A stretch of DNA of 64,000 nt. Origin: Edaphovirga cremea (GTDB lineage Bacteria > Pseudomonadota > Gammaproteobacteria > Enterobacterales > Enterobacteriaceae). Each line of letters begins with the position of its first letter. Positions within the stretch are counted from its first letter, which is position 1. Made by a program: the position numbers and the translations under genes. Below are positions 44,086 through 53,414 of this stretch, piece by piece. The notes beneath the pieces are model-generated. The model made no database searches. It saw nothing but the letters and a program-made list of their open reading frames with translations, and was not told the DNA's origin. Location: contig NZ_QOVA01000001.1 of the NCBI RefSeq assembly GCF_003332275.1, positions 186,001 to 250,000 of the forward strand, read 5' to 3'.

Positions 44086-45015
44086 ATGAACAAGTATATG
44101 GTTATGCTGATGGTCGCTTTAAGCGGTCATTCAATGGTTGGTTTTGCCAAAGACGCAGTGATGTATGGATATGATAAATCAAATCATGAGATTTATGCAC
44201 AAAACGGTAACAAAAAAGGAACATTGAAATTTGAAGAAGATTATACAGGAAACCCTTCGTACTCATTCGATTTTTTTTCTGGAGCTCCTGCGATTATAGC
44301 TGATGGACAGTCACTACATGACTCCACTGTTTATGCCACCTTAAATTACAGTAATGATAAATTTAACATTGATTGTTTATATTATAATATTAAAAGCAAA
44401 AAAAATGGAGTGTTGATAAAAGAGGGTGTTTGTGGGTTAGACATGTCATCACCGGAAAAATATTCTGATTACATAGATCAGAAAGTTAATGAAATTGAAG
44501 ATGACATGGATTCTACGGACACCAGCTTGATATTAAATGGTAAAATGAGTTACCTACCCATTGTAATCTATAAAAATAAAGGCAAATTATTATATAAACT
44601 TTACAATAATAAGCAAGCAATGTTGGATGATAAGTACTCGGTTTTATCTATGACTAACAATGGTGAATGTGAAGTTTTTACTAATAATCCATGGGTTATA
44701 TATAACGCTCAAGACCCTCAGCAGGCTGAAATAATGTCTGAAAAAAATGCCAATGGGAAAATTGAACTAAATAAAGCAACCCCCCAAACTTCAGAGGTCA
44801 ATGAGTGCTTATTATACCCTGCGATAAGCATTAAGCAGCCTAAAGCTTTTTTTTATGACTCATCCTTTAATGTAACAAAATCATATCTTATTAAAAATGA
44901 CAAGATTAATTTATTATCCGTGAGTGCTGATGGGAAATGGTGCAAAGCAAGATATATTAACAATAAAAACATACCTATTGATAACAACATGCTGTGTTCT
45001 GATTTAACTATTTAG
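44086..45015 (+). CDS. Putative periplasmic immunity protein for the GH19-like effector
   Basis: 309 residues, ATG two bases after the effector stop, with AAGGAATTC as ribosome site. The start MNKYMVMLMVALSGHSMVGF with cleavage near FAKDAV is a Sec signal, so the protein would be periplasmic, where a wall-cutting effector acts. Mature part soluble, Asn/Lys/Tyr-rich, with several cysteines. I know no family for it. Gene is markedly AT-rich like the effector's 3' end, suggesting both moved in together. Immunity role is inferred from position and export only. Confidence 0.7.
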   Translation: MNKYMVMLMVALSGHSMVGFAKDAVMYGYDKSNHEIYAQNGNKKGTLKFEEDYTGNPSYSFDFFSGAPAIIADGQSLHDSTVYATLNYSNDKFNIDCLYYNIKSKKNGVLIKEGVCGLDMSSPEKYSDYIDQKVNEIEDDMDSTDTSLILNGKMSYLPIVIYKNKGKLLYKLYNNKQAMLDDKYSVLSMTNNGECEVFTNNPWVIYNAQDPQQAEIMSEKNANGKIELNKATPQTSEVNECLLYPAISIKQPKAFFYDSSFNVTKSYLIKNDKINLLSVSADGKWCKARYINNKNIPIDNNMLCSDLTI

Positions 45016-45072
45016 TCTCTGGTTCTGAAGTTGATAATTTAACAAAACAGCGCGCTTTACCCAGGAGAATAT

Positions 45073-45336
45073 ATGTTAGCAATAATTCGTATTGGCGACA
45101 AAACCACACATGGTGGCACCGTTCAATCGGGCTCATCCAAGATGATTTTTGGCGGCATTGGTGTGGCTCGTAAAGGGGATAAGGTTTCATGTCCTGTTCA
45201 GGGGCACGGGCCAACCACCATTGTGGAGGGTAATCCGGATTATCTGGACAACGGTATTCCTGTTGCTTTTCACGGTCATAAATGTGGTTGTGGCTGCACT
45301 CTTATTACCTCTTTACCGGACGCACTGGTCGGTTAA
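45073..45336 (+). CDS. PAAR-domain spike tip protein
   Basis: 87 residues consisting of a PAAR domain: IRIGDKTTHGGTVQSGSSK, then VARKGDKVSCPVQGHGPTTI, ending in CGCGCTLITSLPDALVG. Histidine and cysteines fit the tip zinc site. It caps the VgrG spike and can carry effectors. AGGAGAATAT stands just before the ATG. Located between the effector/immunity pair and a membrane protein. Confidence 0.95.
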   Translation: MLAIIRIGDKTTHGGTVQSGSSKMIFGGIGVARKGDKVSCPVQGHGPTTIVEGNPDYLDNGIPVAFHGHKCGCGCTLITSLPDALVG

Positions 45337-45338
45337 TC

Positions 45339-46529
45339 ATGCCTGTTAATCTCGATGCAATCCCGGATAAAGCACCCGATATTCAACGTCCCTTCACCTT
45401 TCGTTGGGTCATGGCGGGGGTAATTATTTTTCTTATCGGAGTTGGTATTACCCTCTGGTTCTGGCAAGGGGAGCGAACGGGTTTTAAATTCTGGTTTGCA
45501 GCAATTTGCCTTCCAGTGCTGAGTTGGGGAAGTCTTTTCGCCTTGCGCCGTGTTGGATACAAACTGGAACGCGTCGGTACCCATTCATGGAATAAAGAAC
45601 GGGAAGCATTAATTGCATCAGAAACAGCAAGGGGACAACGTTTTGCCTGGCTGGTGGATGAGTACCTGATTAATGCACTTGAAACAGGTGAACCTGGTGA
45701 CAAGGAAACTCAGCAGGCCACACTGGATAAATCTTCAATGATTAATCATTGCCTGGCGAGAGATGGTGTCAGCACGATAAGGCATACAGCCTTACCGGAC
45801 TTGGGAACCTCAAAAGGGATATTTGAAAGTTATGTGGGGGATATCAGCGGTCATGCCATAAGCATGCTTGCCCAACTGCCTGTCACTATGCCGTGTTATA
45901 TAGCATTTGACCTCAGCGATAACCTTTCTGAATTAGCGGATGCTTTATTTTCAAAGATTGACTTGCCCCTGCGAAGAATACGTAATCTGGCTGGGATCAG
46001 TATTCTCGATTACTGGCTGGATCAGCATCATGATATTCCAACGGCAATACTTATTATCAGTGCTCAGATTTATGACGTTCCGCCACAGGACAGTGGTGAA
46101 GCCATCACCATGATGCTGATGAGTAACCGCCGCCTCCCTGCTGTTACTCCTTCACCGGGTATTCGTATTCATCGCCCACAAATTAACAAGCTGGATACGC
46201 TTAGTCATGCACTGAGCAGAGCAATGCTCTGGGGAAAACTCGACATGACAGCGCCATTAAGGGGATGGATAACAGGTGGGAAGCTATCAAGTGAGGAGAT
46301 ATGGAGCAATGCCTGTACTGCTTTAGCACCGAAATTGACAGCACAAAGAAACGTCAACCTAGACACCGTGATCGGTTATGCCGGTGCAGCGGCCCCTTGG
46401 CAATCATTGATTCTGGCAGCAAGGCAATCTCAGACCGATGCTGAGCCACAGATGATCGTCGTGGAAACCTCCTCTTCCTGTCACCAGTTATGCGCCGTGA
46501 CCTCAGAAAAAACATCAGGGATTGTGTAA
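45339..46529 (+). CDS. T6SS-associated membrane protein of unknown function
   Basis: From ATG 45339, three bases after the PAAR stop, the product has 396 residues. Two membrane helices lie near residues 25-45 (WVMAGVIIFLIGVGITLWFW) and 50-65; the rest is a large soluble part I cannot assign to a family. The fixed place between PAAR and tssM in related T6SS loci suggests a structural or accessory role. It overlaps the first possible start codons of tssM. Not an immunity protein by position, though this cannot be excluded. Confidence 0.8.
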   Translation: MPVNLDAIPDKAPDIQRPFTFRWVMAGVIIFLIGVGITLWFWQGERTGFKFWFAAICLPVLSWGSLFALRRVGYKLERVGTHSWNKEREALIASETARGQRFAWLVDEYLINALETGEPGDKETQQATLDKSSMINHCLARDGVSTIRHTALPDLGTSKGIFESYVGDISGHAISMLAQLPVTMPCYIAFDLSDNLSELADALFSKIDLPLRRIRNLAGISILDYWLDQHHDIPTAILIISAQIYDVPPQDSGEAITMMLMSNRRLPAVTPSPGIRIHRPQINKLDTLSHALSRAMLWGKLDMTAPLRGWITGGKLSSEEIWSNACTALAPKLTAQRNVNLDTVIGYAGAAAPWQSLILAARQSQTDAEPQMIVVETSSSCHQLCAVTSEKTSGIV

Positions 46530-46536
46530 ATCAGTC

Positions 46537-49500
46537 ATGAAAATCTCATACATTATTGGTTCTGTCGCGCTGTTCCTTATTTGCGTGGTTCTTATTTTAT
46601 CGGGTCTTTTCTGGTTCTGGCCGGAGGCAACCGCCAGGGTTACAGGTTTTGGCCCTTATGACGGTAAGGGGATCGCGCTGTACTGTGCATTACTTATTAT
46701 CGTAGCGGGGGGAATTGCCTGGGCCATCGAACGCGTGTTTGAGCGTGCAGGTAAAACAGGGGTGCATGTCAAATGGCGCTCTAATCAACTGGCGGAAAAT
46801 GAAGTGTTATCAATCACGAGTCATACAGATGAAGAAACATCGCAATTTGTCCCTGAATTAATCGCTGAACATCTCAATCTTCGCTATGGCCGTCATTGGA
46901 AACGCAAAATCCGTATTTTGCTTGTACAGGGCAACGATGACGATATTGAAAAGGCAGTGCCGGGCCTTACTCGTGACTTATGGCAGGAGAGTGAGGGTTG
47001 CGTCCTCATCCACGGCGGAGATGCTCAGTCACAACCGGAAAAAGCATTCTTCACTACGTTAAAACAGATAAGACCACGTTGCCCGCTGGACGGCATTGTT
47101 CAAGTCATGAATACCTCAGCGTTACCGACTGATATCGAGCGCGACGCCTTTTTACGCTGCCGCCAGAAAGCCGATCAACTACTGGGTTGGCAGGTTCCTG
47201 TCTGGCTGTGGTTGACCGACAAAGAGTCCGGCGCTCAGGAAGGGGCTGAGGAAGTTGCGATCGGCACCATGTTCGGCCCGGGCGCGACGCCAGATGACGC
47301 CAACGCAACGCTGAATGCGCTGGTACCACGTTTACGTCAGGTCGGCATGTCTCAAGTACTGCGCAACCCTCAGCATGACTGGCTACTGCAACTCTCTTCC
47401 CGTTTGCAGGGCGAACTGAAAGCGAACCTGAACGTTTTGTTTAATGGGCTGATGCAGGGTTCTGCCGCCTATCGCCTGCGGGGGGCAATGTTCAGCCCTG
47501 AGCTGTCTGTCGCGGGGTCGGTACCCAATACCCGTCTCGATACCCCAACATGGAAAGCGCTCATCGACGACTGTGATGCGGTACGGCCTAAAAAACTCAC
47601 TGTCGACGGGCTGAAAGTGCTCCGTTTATCGCTGCTGGCTCTCGTTACCCTCTGGGGGGCTGGCACAGCGTTATCACTCGGCGTCAACCGGGCGCAGATT
47701 TATCAGGCGCAGGATACCGCCCGTCTTGCCGCTGATACCCAACAGCCACTGGCTGAGCGTCTGCGTAATCAACTGGTGCTCCAGCAGGCCATTGCTCGTC
47801 TGCAAAACCGTGAAGCGACCGGAGCCCCGTGGTACACCCGCTTTGGCCTCAATCAGGACCACGATACCCTGGCCGCGCTTTGGCCGTTGTATGCCCGTAA
47901 CAATGCCCTGCTGATGCGTGATGCCACCGCAGATCACCTGAAACAACAGCTGAATGCCTTTGTGCAACTGCCACCGGCCAGTGACGCCCGTGCGCAGGAC
48001 ACGCAACGCACCTACGATGTGCTGAAAAGCTACCTGATGATGGCCCGACCGGATAAAGCGGAGGCCGGGTGGTTGGCGAAAAATGTGCTGACCTCCTGGC
48101 CGAAACGCCAGGGCGTTCCAGATGGCGCCTGGCAGGAGCTGGCCCCCAAATTATTGGGGTTCTATGCGCAGAACCTCCCGGCACATCCGGAGTGGAAAAT
48201 AAAGCCCGACGCCGGACTTATCAGCAATGTGCGTCAAATCCTGCTCAAGCAGATTGGACAGCGTAACGCTGAGTCCGGGCTGTATCAGGACATGCTTAAG
48301 CGCGTTGCCAGCAACTGGCCCGATCTGACGCTCGCAGACATGACCGGCGACACCGATGCCTCCACAGTCTTCAGTACAGAAGAGGTAGTACCTGGGATGT
48401 TCACCCGACAGGCCTGGGAAGAGCAGGTTCAGGACGCCATTGACGAGGTGGTCAAAACCCGTCGCGATGAAATCGACTGGGTGCTGACGGACAAAACTCA
48501 TCAACCGGGGAGCGATATCGCCCCCGAAGCCCGTCTGACCGAACGCTATTTCACCGATTTTGGCAATGCCTGGCTGAATATGGTCAACAGTATTCAATGG
48601 CAGGAAGCCAGCTCACTTTCGGAGGCGATTGCCCAGCTCAACCTGGTGGCTGACGTGCGTCAGTCACCGCTGGTTGCGTTGATGAACACGCTGGCCTGGC
48701 AGGGGAAAACCGGTCAGAAGGGTGAAGCGCTGGCAGATTCGATTGTGGATTCGGCGAAGAAACTGATGGGTCAGAAGAAGAACGCAAAACAGTTCATTGA
48801 ACAGGCTCAGGGACCCAAAGGCCCGCTTGAGGGCGTATTTGGTCCGCTGCTGGGACTGATGGAAGGAAAGGAGGGGACGGGCAGTAATGGCAACCTGAGC
48901 TTCCAGTCCTGGCTTGCCCGCGTCACGCAGGTACGTCTCAAGCTTCAGCAGGTCACCAGTGCGCCAGACCCGCAGGCGATGTCTCAGATGCTGGCTCAGA
49001 CCGTTTTCCAGGGCAAAGCCATCGATCTGACGGATACCCGTGATTACGGCAGTCTGATGGCCGCAAGCCTCGGGCAGGAATGGAGCGGTTTTGGCCAGTC
49101 GTTGTTTGTGCAGCCGCTCGATCTGGCCTGGCGACAGGTACTTGCCCCGGCCGCGGGAAGCCTGAATGTTCGCTGGCAGACAACGATAGTGGATCAGTGG
49201 AACAAAGCCTTCGCCGGTCGCTATCCGTTTAACGCCACCGGCAGCGATGCGTCCCTGCCATTGCTGACCCAGTTTCTGCGTAGCGACTCAGGGCGAATCA
49301 CCACCTTCCTGAAAACCAACCTCGGCGGCATCCTCCATCAGGAAGGCAATCTCTGGGTGGTGGATCCTGCGGCCAGCCAGGGAATGGAGGTCAATCCGGC
49401 ATTCCTGAGTGCGATTAACCAACTCGCGGAAATCTCGGACATTATCTTTGCCCAGGGCGATGCCGGTGTGCATTTCGAACTGATGGCAAGACCCTCCCGT

Positions 49501-49884
49501 GATGTCGCCCGCATGCAACTGTCCCTTGACGAGCAGAGCCTTGACTACTTCAACCAAATGGAGAGCTGGCAGAGCTTCGTCTGGCCAGGGAACACGTATT
49601 ATCCAGGCGTTCAGCTCAGCTGGCGCAGCGTGAATTCAGGCATGCGGCTGTATGCAAATAATCAGGGTAACTGGGGGTTCATCCGTTTGCTGGATAAGGC
49701 ACAGATCACCCCGCTTGATGGAAGCCGTACCCAGTTGGTGTGGAAAACACCGGATGGTAATCCGCTGAAATTCGTCATGCGAAGTGAGCTGGGAGATGGC
49801 CCGCTTGCGCTACTGAAACTCCAGGGGTTTCGCCTGCCGGAGTCAATTTTCAGCGTTGATGCTGAAATGGAGGACATGCAATGA
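46537..49884 (+). CDS. tssM: T6SS membrane-complex protein TssM (IcmF family)
   Basis: From ATG 46537 the protein has 1115 residues: two N-terminal membrane helices (about 5-27 and 46-66), a cytoplasmic domain, a third helix near 370 and a large periplasmic part ending in DUF1215/IcmF_C-type sequence (VWPGNTYYPGVQLSWRS, WGFIRLLDKAQITP). I see no Walker A (GxxxxGK[S/T]), so this TssM is of the ATP-site-less type. It spans the periplasm and contacts TssJ. The stop overlaps the tssA start as ATGA. Confidence 0.93.
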   Translation: MKISYIIGSVALFLICVVLILSGLFWFWPEATARVTGFGPYDGKGIALYCALLIIVAGGIAWAIERVFERAGKTGVHVKWRSNQLAENEVLSITSHTDEETSQFVPELIAEHLNLRYGRHWKRKIRILLVQGNDDDIEKAVPGLTRDLWQESEGCVLIHGGDAQSQPEKAFFTTLKQIRPRCPLDGIVQVMNTSALPTDIERDAFLRCRQKADQLLGWQVPVWLWLTDKESGAQEGAEEVAIGTMFGPGATPDDANATLNALVPRLRQVGMSQVLRNPQHDWLLQLSSRLQGELKANLNVLFNGLMQGSAAYRLRGAMFSPELSVAGSVPNTRLDTPTWKALIDDCDAVRPKKLTVDGLKVLRLSLLALVTLWGAGTALSLGVNRAQIYQAQDTARLAADTQQPLAERLRNQLVLQQAIARLQNREATGAPWYTRFGLNQDHDTLAALWPLYARNNALLMRDATADHLKQQLNAFVQLPPASDARAQDTQRTYDVLKSYLMMARPDKAEAGWLAKNVLTSWPKRQGVPDGAWQELAPKLLGFYAQNLPAHPEWKIKPDAGLISNVRQILLKQIGQRNAESGLYQDMLKRVASNWPDLTLADMTGDTDASTVFSTEEVVPGMFTRQAWEEQVQDAIDEVVKTRRDEIDWVLTDKTHQPGSDIAPEARLTERYFTDFGNAWLNMVNSIQWQEASSLSEAIAQLNLVADVRQSPLVALMNTLAWQGKTGQKGEALADSIVDSAKKLMGQKKNAKQFIEQAQGPKGPLEGVFGPLLGLMEGKEGTGSNGNLSFQSWLARVTQVRLKLQQVTSAPDPQAMSQMLAQTVFQGKAIDLTDTRDYGSLMAASLGQEWSGFGQSLFVQPLDLAWRQVLAPAAGSLNVRWQTTIVDQWNKAFAGRYPFNATGSDASLPLLTQFLRSDSGRITTFLKTNLGGILHQEGNLWVVDPAASQGMEVNPAFLSAINQLAEISDIIFAQGDAGVHFELMARPSRDVARMQLSLDEQSLDYFNQMESWQSFVWPGNTYYPGVQLSWRSVNSGMRLYANNQGNWGFIRLLDKAQITPLDGSRTQLVWKTPDGNPLKFVMRSELGDGPLALLKLQGFRLPESIFSVDAEMEDMQ

Positions 49885-51488
49885 GTTCACCGCAAGCCCT
49901 GTTAACAGCATGCACCACGGATAAGGAAGAACAGCAGCGCCTTCTCTCCCAGGCAGCCAGAGCCCTGTCGCTCTGGGATAACTGGTTACACCCATGCAGT
50001 CAGGAACTGCATACTGGGGAAGACCCGGCCTATGACGATGATTTCCAACTGATGCGCGAAGAGATCAATAAGATCTCGGGCACCGATGCGGAAATATTGT
50101 GCGCGCTGGCGGAAAAGTTACTTTGCCGTACCGCCAAAGATATCCGCGTGGTGACCTGGTACATCCAGGCCCGTCTGCATCGTGACGGTGAGAAGGGGCT
50201 GGCGGAAGGCTTAACGTTGCTGGTGGCGATGCTCACCCGTTACGGTCAGCAAAACCACCCCCAACGCCCCAATGCGCGTAAAGGGGCACTGGAATGGCTG
50301 AACAGCGGTAAAATGCTCGATACCCTCACGCTCTGGCCCGAGGTGGACCGGGACGATACGGGTTTGACTGTGGGTGCTGTCAACCTGCTGGCGACTGCCG
50401 TCAGTGAATGGCCTGACAGCGAAAGGCCGTCATTTGCCGGTCTCTGTTCCGCATTGGAAAATCGCCTGGCGCGTTCCGGTGGCATGGGGTCACTCATCCC
50501 CCAGAACAGCAGTACCCAGGAGCCGGGGCGCGGATCCGAAACAGCGAACTTGCCACAGTTGTCTGCCGTAAAGTCCGGGCGCGATTTGCTTGACCAGACA
50601 AAGTTCCTTTCCCGCTGGCTGGGTGAACAACCGCAGGGCTGGCTGGCTTCTCACCGACTGATGAAAACGGTGCGCTGGGATACGGTTGATCAGATCCCAC
50701 CGCTGGACAGCAGCGGGCGAACCCGTCTGGTGCCACCAAAACCGGAGTACCGGGCTCAGTTAAAGCGCCTGTACCTACAGAAAAACTGGGCTGAACTGGT
50801 TGAGCAGGCCAGCCAGATGTACTGCGAAGGTGTGAACCACTTTTGGCTCGATCTTCAGTGGTATCTCTGGCAGGGACTCAGTCACGGCGGTCAACCCTGG
50901 GAAGCCTGGTCAGATTCTGTCATTCACGATCTGCGTTTCTTGCTGAAACGCCTGCCCGGGCTTGAGCAACTCACCTGGAATGACGGCACCCCGTTCGCCG
51001 ATGAAGTCACGCAGGGCTGGATAAACGAAAAAGTCAGTGAAGACAGGCTTATGTTCCACGATGAAGCCGCCATGGTGACAAACAGTCAGGTGGACGATGT
51101 GCTCTCGCTGGAAGCAGAGGCGATGGAAAAGGGCGACAGTGAAGGGCCTGAAGCCGCGCTCTCCTGGCTTCAGACCCGTCCAGGTTCAGATACGCCGCGT
51201 CAACGCTGGCTGGTACGACTGCTGATGGCCCGGGTGGCCGAGCAGTACGGACGCAACGAAATGGCGCTGCATCTTCTGGGCGAACTGACGGCCAGTGCAA
51301 CGCAACTGACGCTGGGAGACTGGGAGCCCGCGCTGTTGTTTGAAGTGCAGGCTCGTCGCCTGAAACTACTGCGCATGAAAGCTGGTCGCAGCGAGTCCGA
51401 TAAGGCTCGTCTGATGCCCGAGATGGACGCCCTGCTGGCAGGTCTCATCGCCATAGATCCTTCCCGTGCCATGGTGCTCTGTGGCTGA
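49881..51488 (+). CDS. tssA: T6SS assembly protein TssA (ImpA_N family)
   Basis: 535 residues with the ImpA_N region near 60-150 (LLCRTAKDIRVVTWYIQARL, GLTLLVAMLTRYGQQNHPQR) and a C-terminal helical VasJ-type domain (VRLLMARVAEQYGRNEMALH). TssA primes tail assembly at the baseplate and tube tip. It follows tssM without a gap and is followed by an ERIC element. A second ImpA_N protein is encoded at 60682. Confidence 0.93.
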   Translation: MSSPQALLTACTTDKEEQQRLLSQAARALSLWDNWLHPCSQELHTGEDPAYDDDFQLMREEINKISGTDAEILCALAEKLLCRTAKDIRVVTWYIQARLHRDGEKGLAEGLTLLVAMLTRYGQQNHPQRPNARKGALEWLNSGKMLDTLTLWPEVDRDDTGLTVGAVNLLATAVSEWPDSERPSFAGLCSALENRLARSGGMGSLIPQNSSTQEPGRGSETANLPQLSAVKSGRDLLDQTKFLSRWLGEQPQGWLASHRLMKTVRWDTVDQIPPLDSSGRTRLVPPKPEYRAQLKRLYLQKNWAELVEQASQMYCEGVNHFWLDLQWYLWQGLSHGGQPWEAWSDSVIHDLRFLLKRLPGLEQLTWNDGTPFADEVTQGWINEKVSEDRLMFHDEAAMVTNSQVDDVLSLEAEAMEKGDSEGPEAALSWLQTRPGSDTPRQRWLVRLLMARVAEQYGRNEMALHLLGELTASATQLTLGDWEPALLFEVQARRLKLLRMKAGRSESDKARLMPEMDALLAGLIAIDPSRAMVLCG

Positions 51489-51496
51489 ATTTATAT

Positions 51497-51624
51497 CCAT
51501 ACCCGTCATACTTGAAGCTGCCTCTGTGTTGGCTGCGCTCGCTTCCCCGAATCACTTACTCCAGTAAGCTCAACGGGATGCACTCCCTTGCCGCCTTGAT
51601 GCAACTCCAATTATTCAGGGTATA
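51497..51624 (-). repeat. ERIC/IRU element between tssA and tssF
   Basis: A 128-bp imperfect palindrome whose ends (ATACCCGTCATACTTGAAG and CAATTATTCAGGGTAT) pair with each other. Read on the minus strand the core (TGCATCCCGTTGAGCTTACT then GGAGTAAGTGATTCGGG) matches the ERIC consensus of Enterobacterales. Transcribed as part of the T6SS mRNA it would form a long hairpin. Confidence 0.85.
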
Positions 51625-51644
51625 CAACTCCAGGATATCCCTGC

Positions 51645-53414
51645 ATGGATGATTTAACCCTGCGCTACTACGAGGCTGAAATGCGCTACCTGCGCGAGGC
51701 CGGTAAAGAATTTTCCCGCGCCCACCCGGATCGGGCGGCAATGCTCAACCTGGATAAACCAGGCGCACGTGATCCGTACGTAGAGCGTCTGTTTGAAGGT
51801 TTTGCCTTCCTGATGGGACGCCTGCGTGAAAAACTCGATGATGACCTGCCAGAACTGACGGAAGGGCTGGTTAGCCTGCTGTGGCCGCATTACATGCGTA
51901 CCATTCCGTCGCTGGCGATAGTGCAGTTTTCCCCCGACTGGCGTAGCCTTCGACAGGCGGAATTATTGCCGGAGGGCTTCTCGGTGCTGTCCCGCCAGGT
52001 AGGGCCGCATAAAACTGCCTGCCAGTACCGGACCACCCGAAATGTGCCGCTTCAGCCGCTGCATCTGGCGGATGCCCGCCTGCATACCGAAACCGATGGC
52101 CGCTCCGCTATCCGTCTGCGTTTTGAATGTACAGAAAAAGTGGACTGGATCGAAGCCGGGATCGATAAAGTCGGCATTTATCTCAATGCCGAAAACCCGG
52201 TCAGTTCTGCGCTGCATCTGGCGATGACGCGCCGCGTACATGCCATGTATACCCGCCATGCTGGTACACATACCGAACGCCGGAAATTTGAGGGCTGGTG
52301 CCACCCTATGGGCTTTGATGACGGTGATGGGCTGTGGCCGAAAGGTGACTCCGCCTTCAGCGGTTATCAACTGCTGCTGGAATACTTCAGCTTCCGGCCG
52401 AAGTTTATGTTTGTTGAACTGCACGGGCTGGAGACCATCGGGCTCAATCCGACCAGCAACTGGTTTGAAATCGACATTGTCCTGACTGAGGCCTGGCCAT
52501 CCGATCTGCCCTTTGAAACTGAAAACTTCCGTCTGCACTGTGCGCCAGTTATTAACCTCTTTACGCTTGAGGCCGACCCGCTGACGCTCAACCCGCTGGA
52601 CAATGAATATTTGCTGCGACCATTACGCCTCCAGGACGGCCATACCGAGATTTACAGCGTGGACAGCATCCATGGCGCGGTGAAACACGGCAAACATCCT
52701 TATGTACCCTTTACCAGCTTCCGCCACCGTGGCGGCATGATGCGTCACGATGCCCCTGAGCGTTATTACCATACCCGGGTGAAGCGCGGTGCTTCCGGCC
52801 TGTATGACACCTGGTTGATCCTCGGCGGGCGCTCTTTCGAACTGGATCAGTTGGCGGAGAAACCCGAATCGCTCTCGATGCGTATCACCGGTACCAACGG
52901 CCAGCTTCCGCGTAAGGCACTGGAAAGCACCCTGCTGGATCGAGTCGTGAAAGCGGGCAAAGTGCCGGTCAGAGTGCTGAACGTGTCAGCACCGACCCTG
53001 CCACTGTATCCACCCGCGAACGACCGTTTTCACTGGCGGGTAATGAGTCATCTTGGCTCTAACTTCCTCAGCATGATGGACAACCCGGAAGTGCTGCGGG
53101 GAACCCTGGCGCTGTATGACTGGACCGATGATGAGATGAACCGCCGACGCCTTGACGCGATTGTCGCGGTGAAGCACCGACTTATCCGCCGATTTGAGCA
53201 GGGATTTATGCTGCGGGGTGTGGATATCGAGGTCACGCTAAATATGGATAACTTCGCAGGCGAGGGCGATGTGAATCTGTTCGGTGAGATGTTGCATCGC
53301 TTCTTCGGGCTGTATGCGGATATTCACCTCTTTAACCAGCTCACACTGGTATTGCAACCGACAGGGAAACGACTGAGATGGCGCGAGAACCACAGTCAGC
53401 ACGTACCGGGCTGA
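51645..53414 (+). CDS. tssF: T6SS baseplate component TssF
   Basis: 589 residues beginning MDDLTLRYYEAEMRYLREAG, EFSRAHPDRAAMLNL, the TssF/VasA signature, with AGGATATCC before the ATG. Later blocks include VERLFEGFAFLMGRLREKLD and HVKHGKHPYVPFTSF-like sequence. It forms baseplate wedges with TssE, TssG and TssK. It overlaps tssG by 37 bp, a strong sign of coupled translation. The pair is flanked by two ERIC elements. Confidence 0.95.
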   Translation: MDDLTLRYYEAEMRYLREAGKEFSRAHPDRAAMLNLDKPGARDPYVERLFEGFAFLMGRLREKLDDDLPELTEGLVSLLWPHYMRTIPSLAIVQFSPDWRSLRQAELLPEGFSVLSRQVGPHKTACQYRTTRNVPLQPLHLADARLHTETDGRSAIRLRFECTEKVDWIEAGIDKVGIYLNAENPVSSALHLAMTRRVHAMYTRHAGTHTERRKFEGWCHPMGFDDGDGLWPKGDSAFSGYQLLLEYFSFRPKFMFVELHGLETIGLNPTSNWFEIDIVLTEAWPSDLPFETENFRLHCAPVINLFTLEADPLTLNPLDNEYLLRPLRLQDGHTEIYSVDSIHGAVKHGKHPYVPFTSFRHRGGMMRHDAPERYYHTRVKRGASGLYDTWLILGGRSFELDQLAEKPESLSMRITGTNGQLPRKALESTLLDRVVKAGKVPVRVLNVSAPTLPLYPPANDRFHWRVMSHLGSNFLSMMDNPEVLRGTLALYDWTDDEMNRRRLDAIVAVKHRLIRRFEQGFMLRGVDIEVTLNMDNFAGEGDVNLFGEMLHRFFGLYADIHLFNQLTLVLQPTGKRLRWRENHSQHVPG

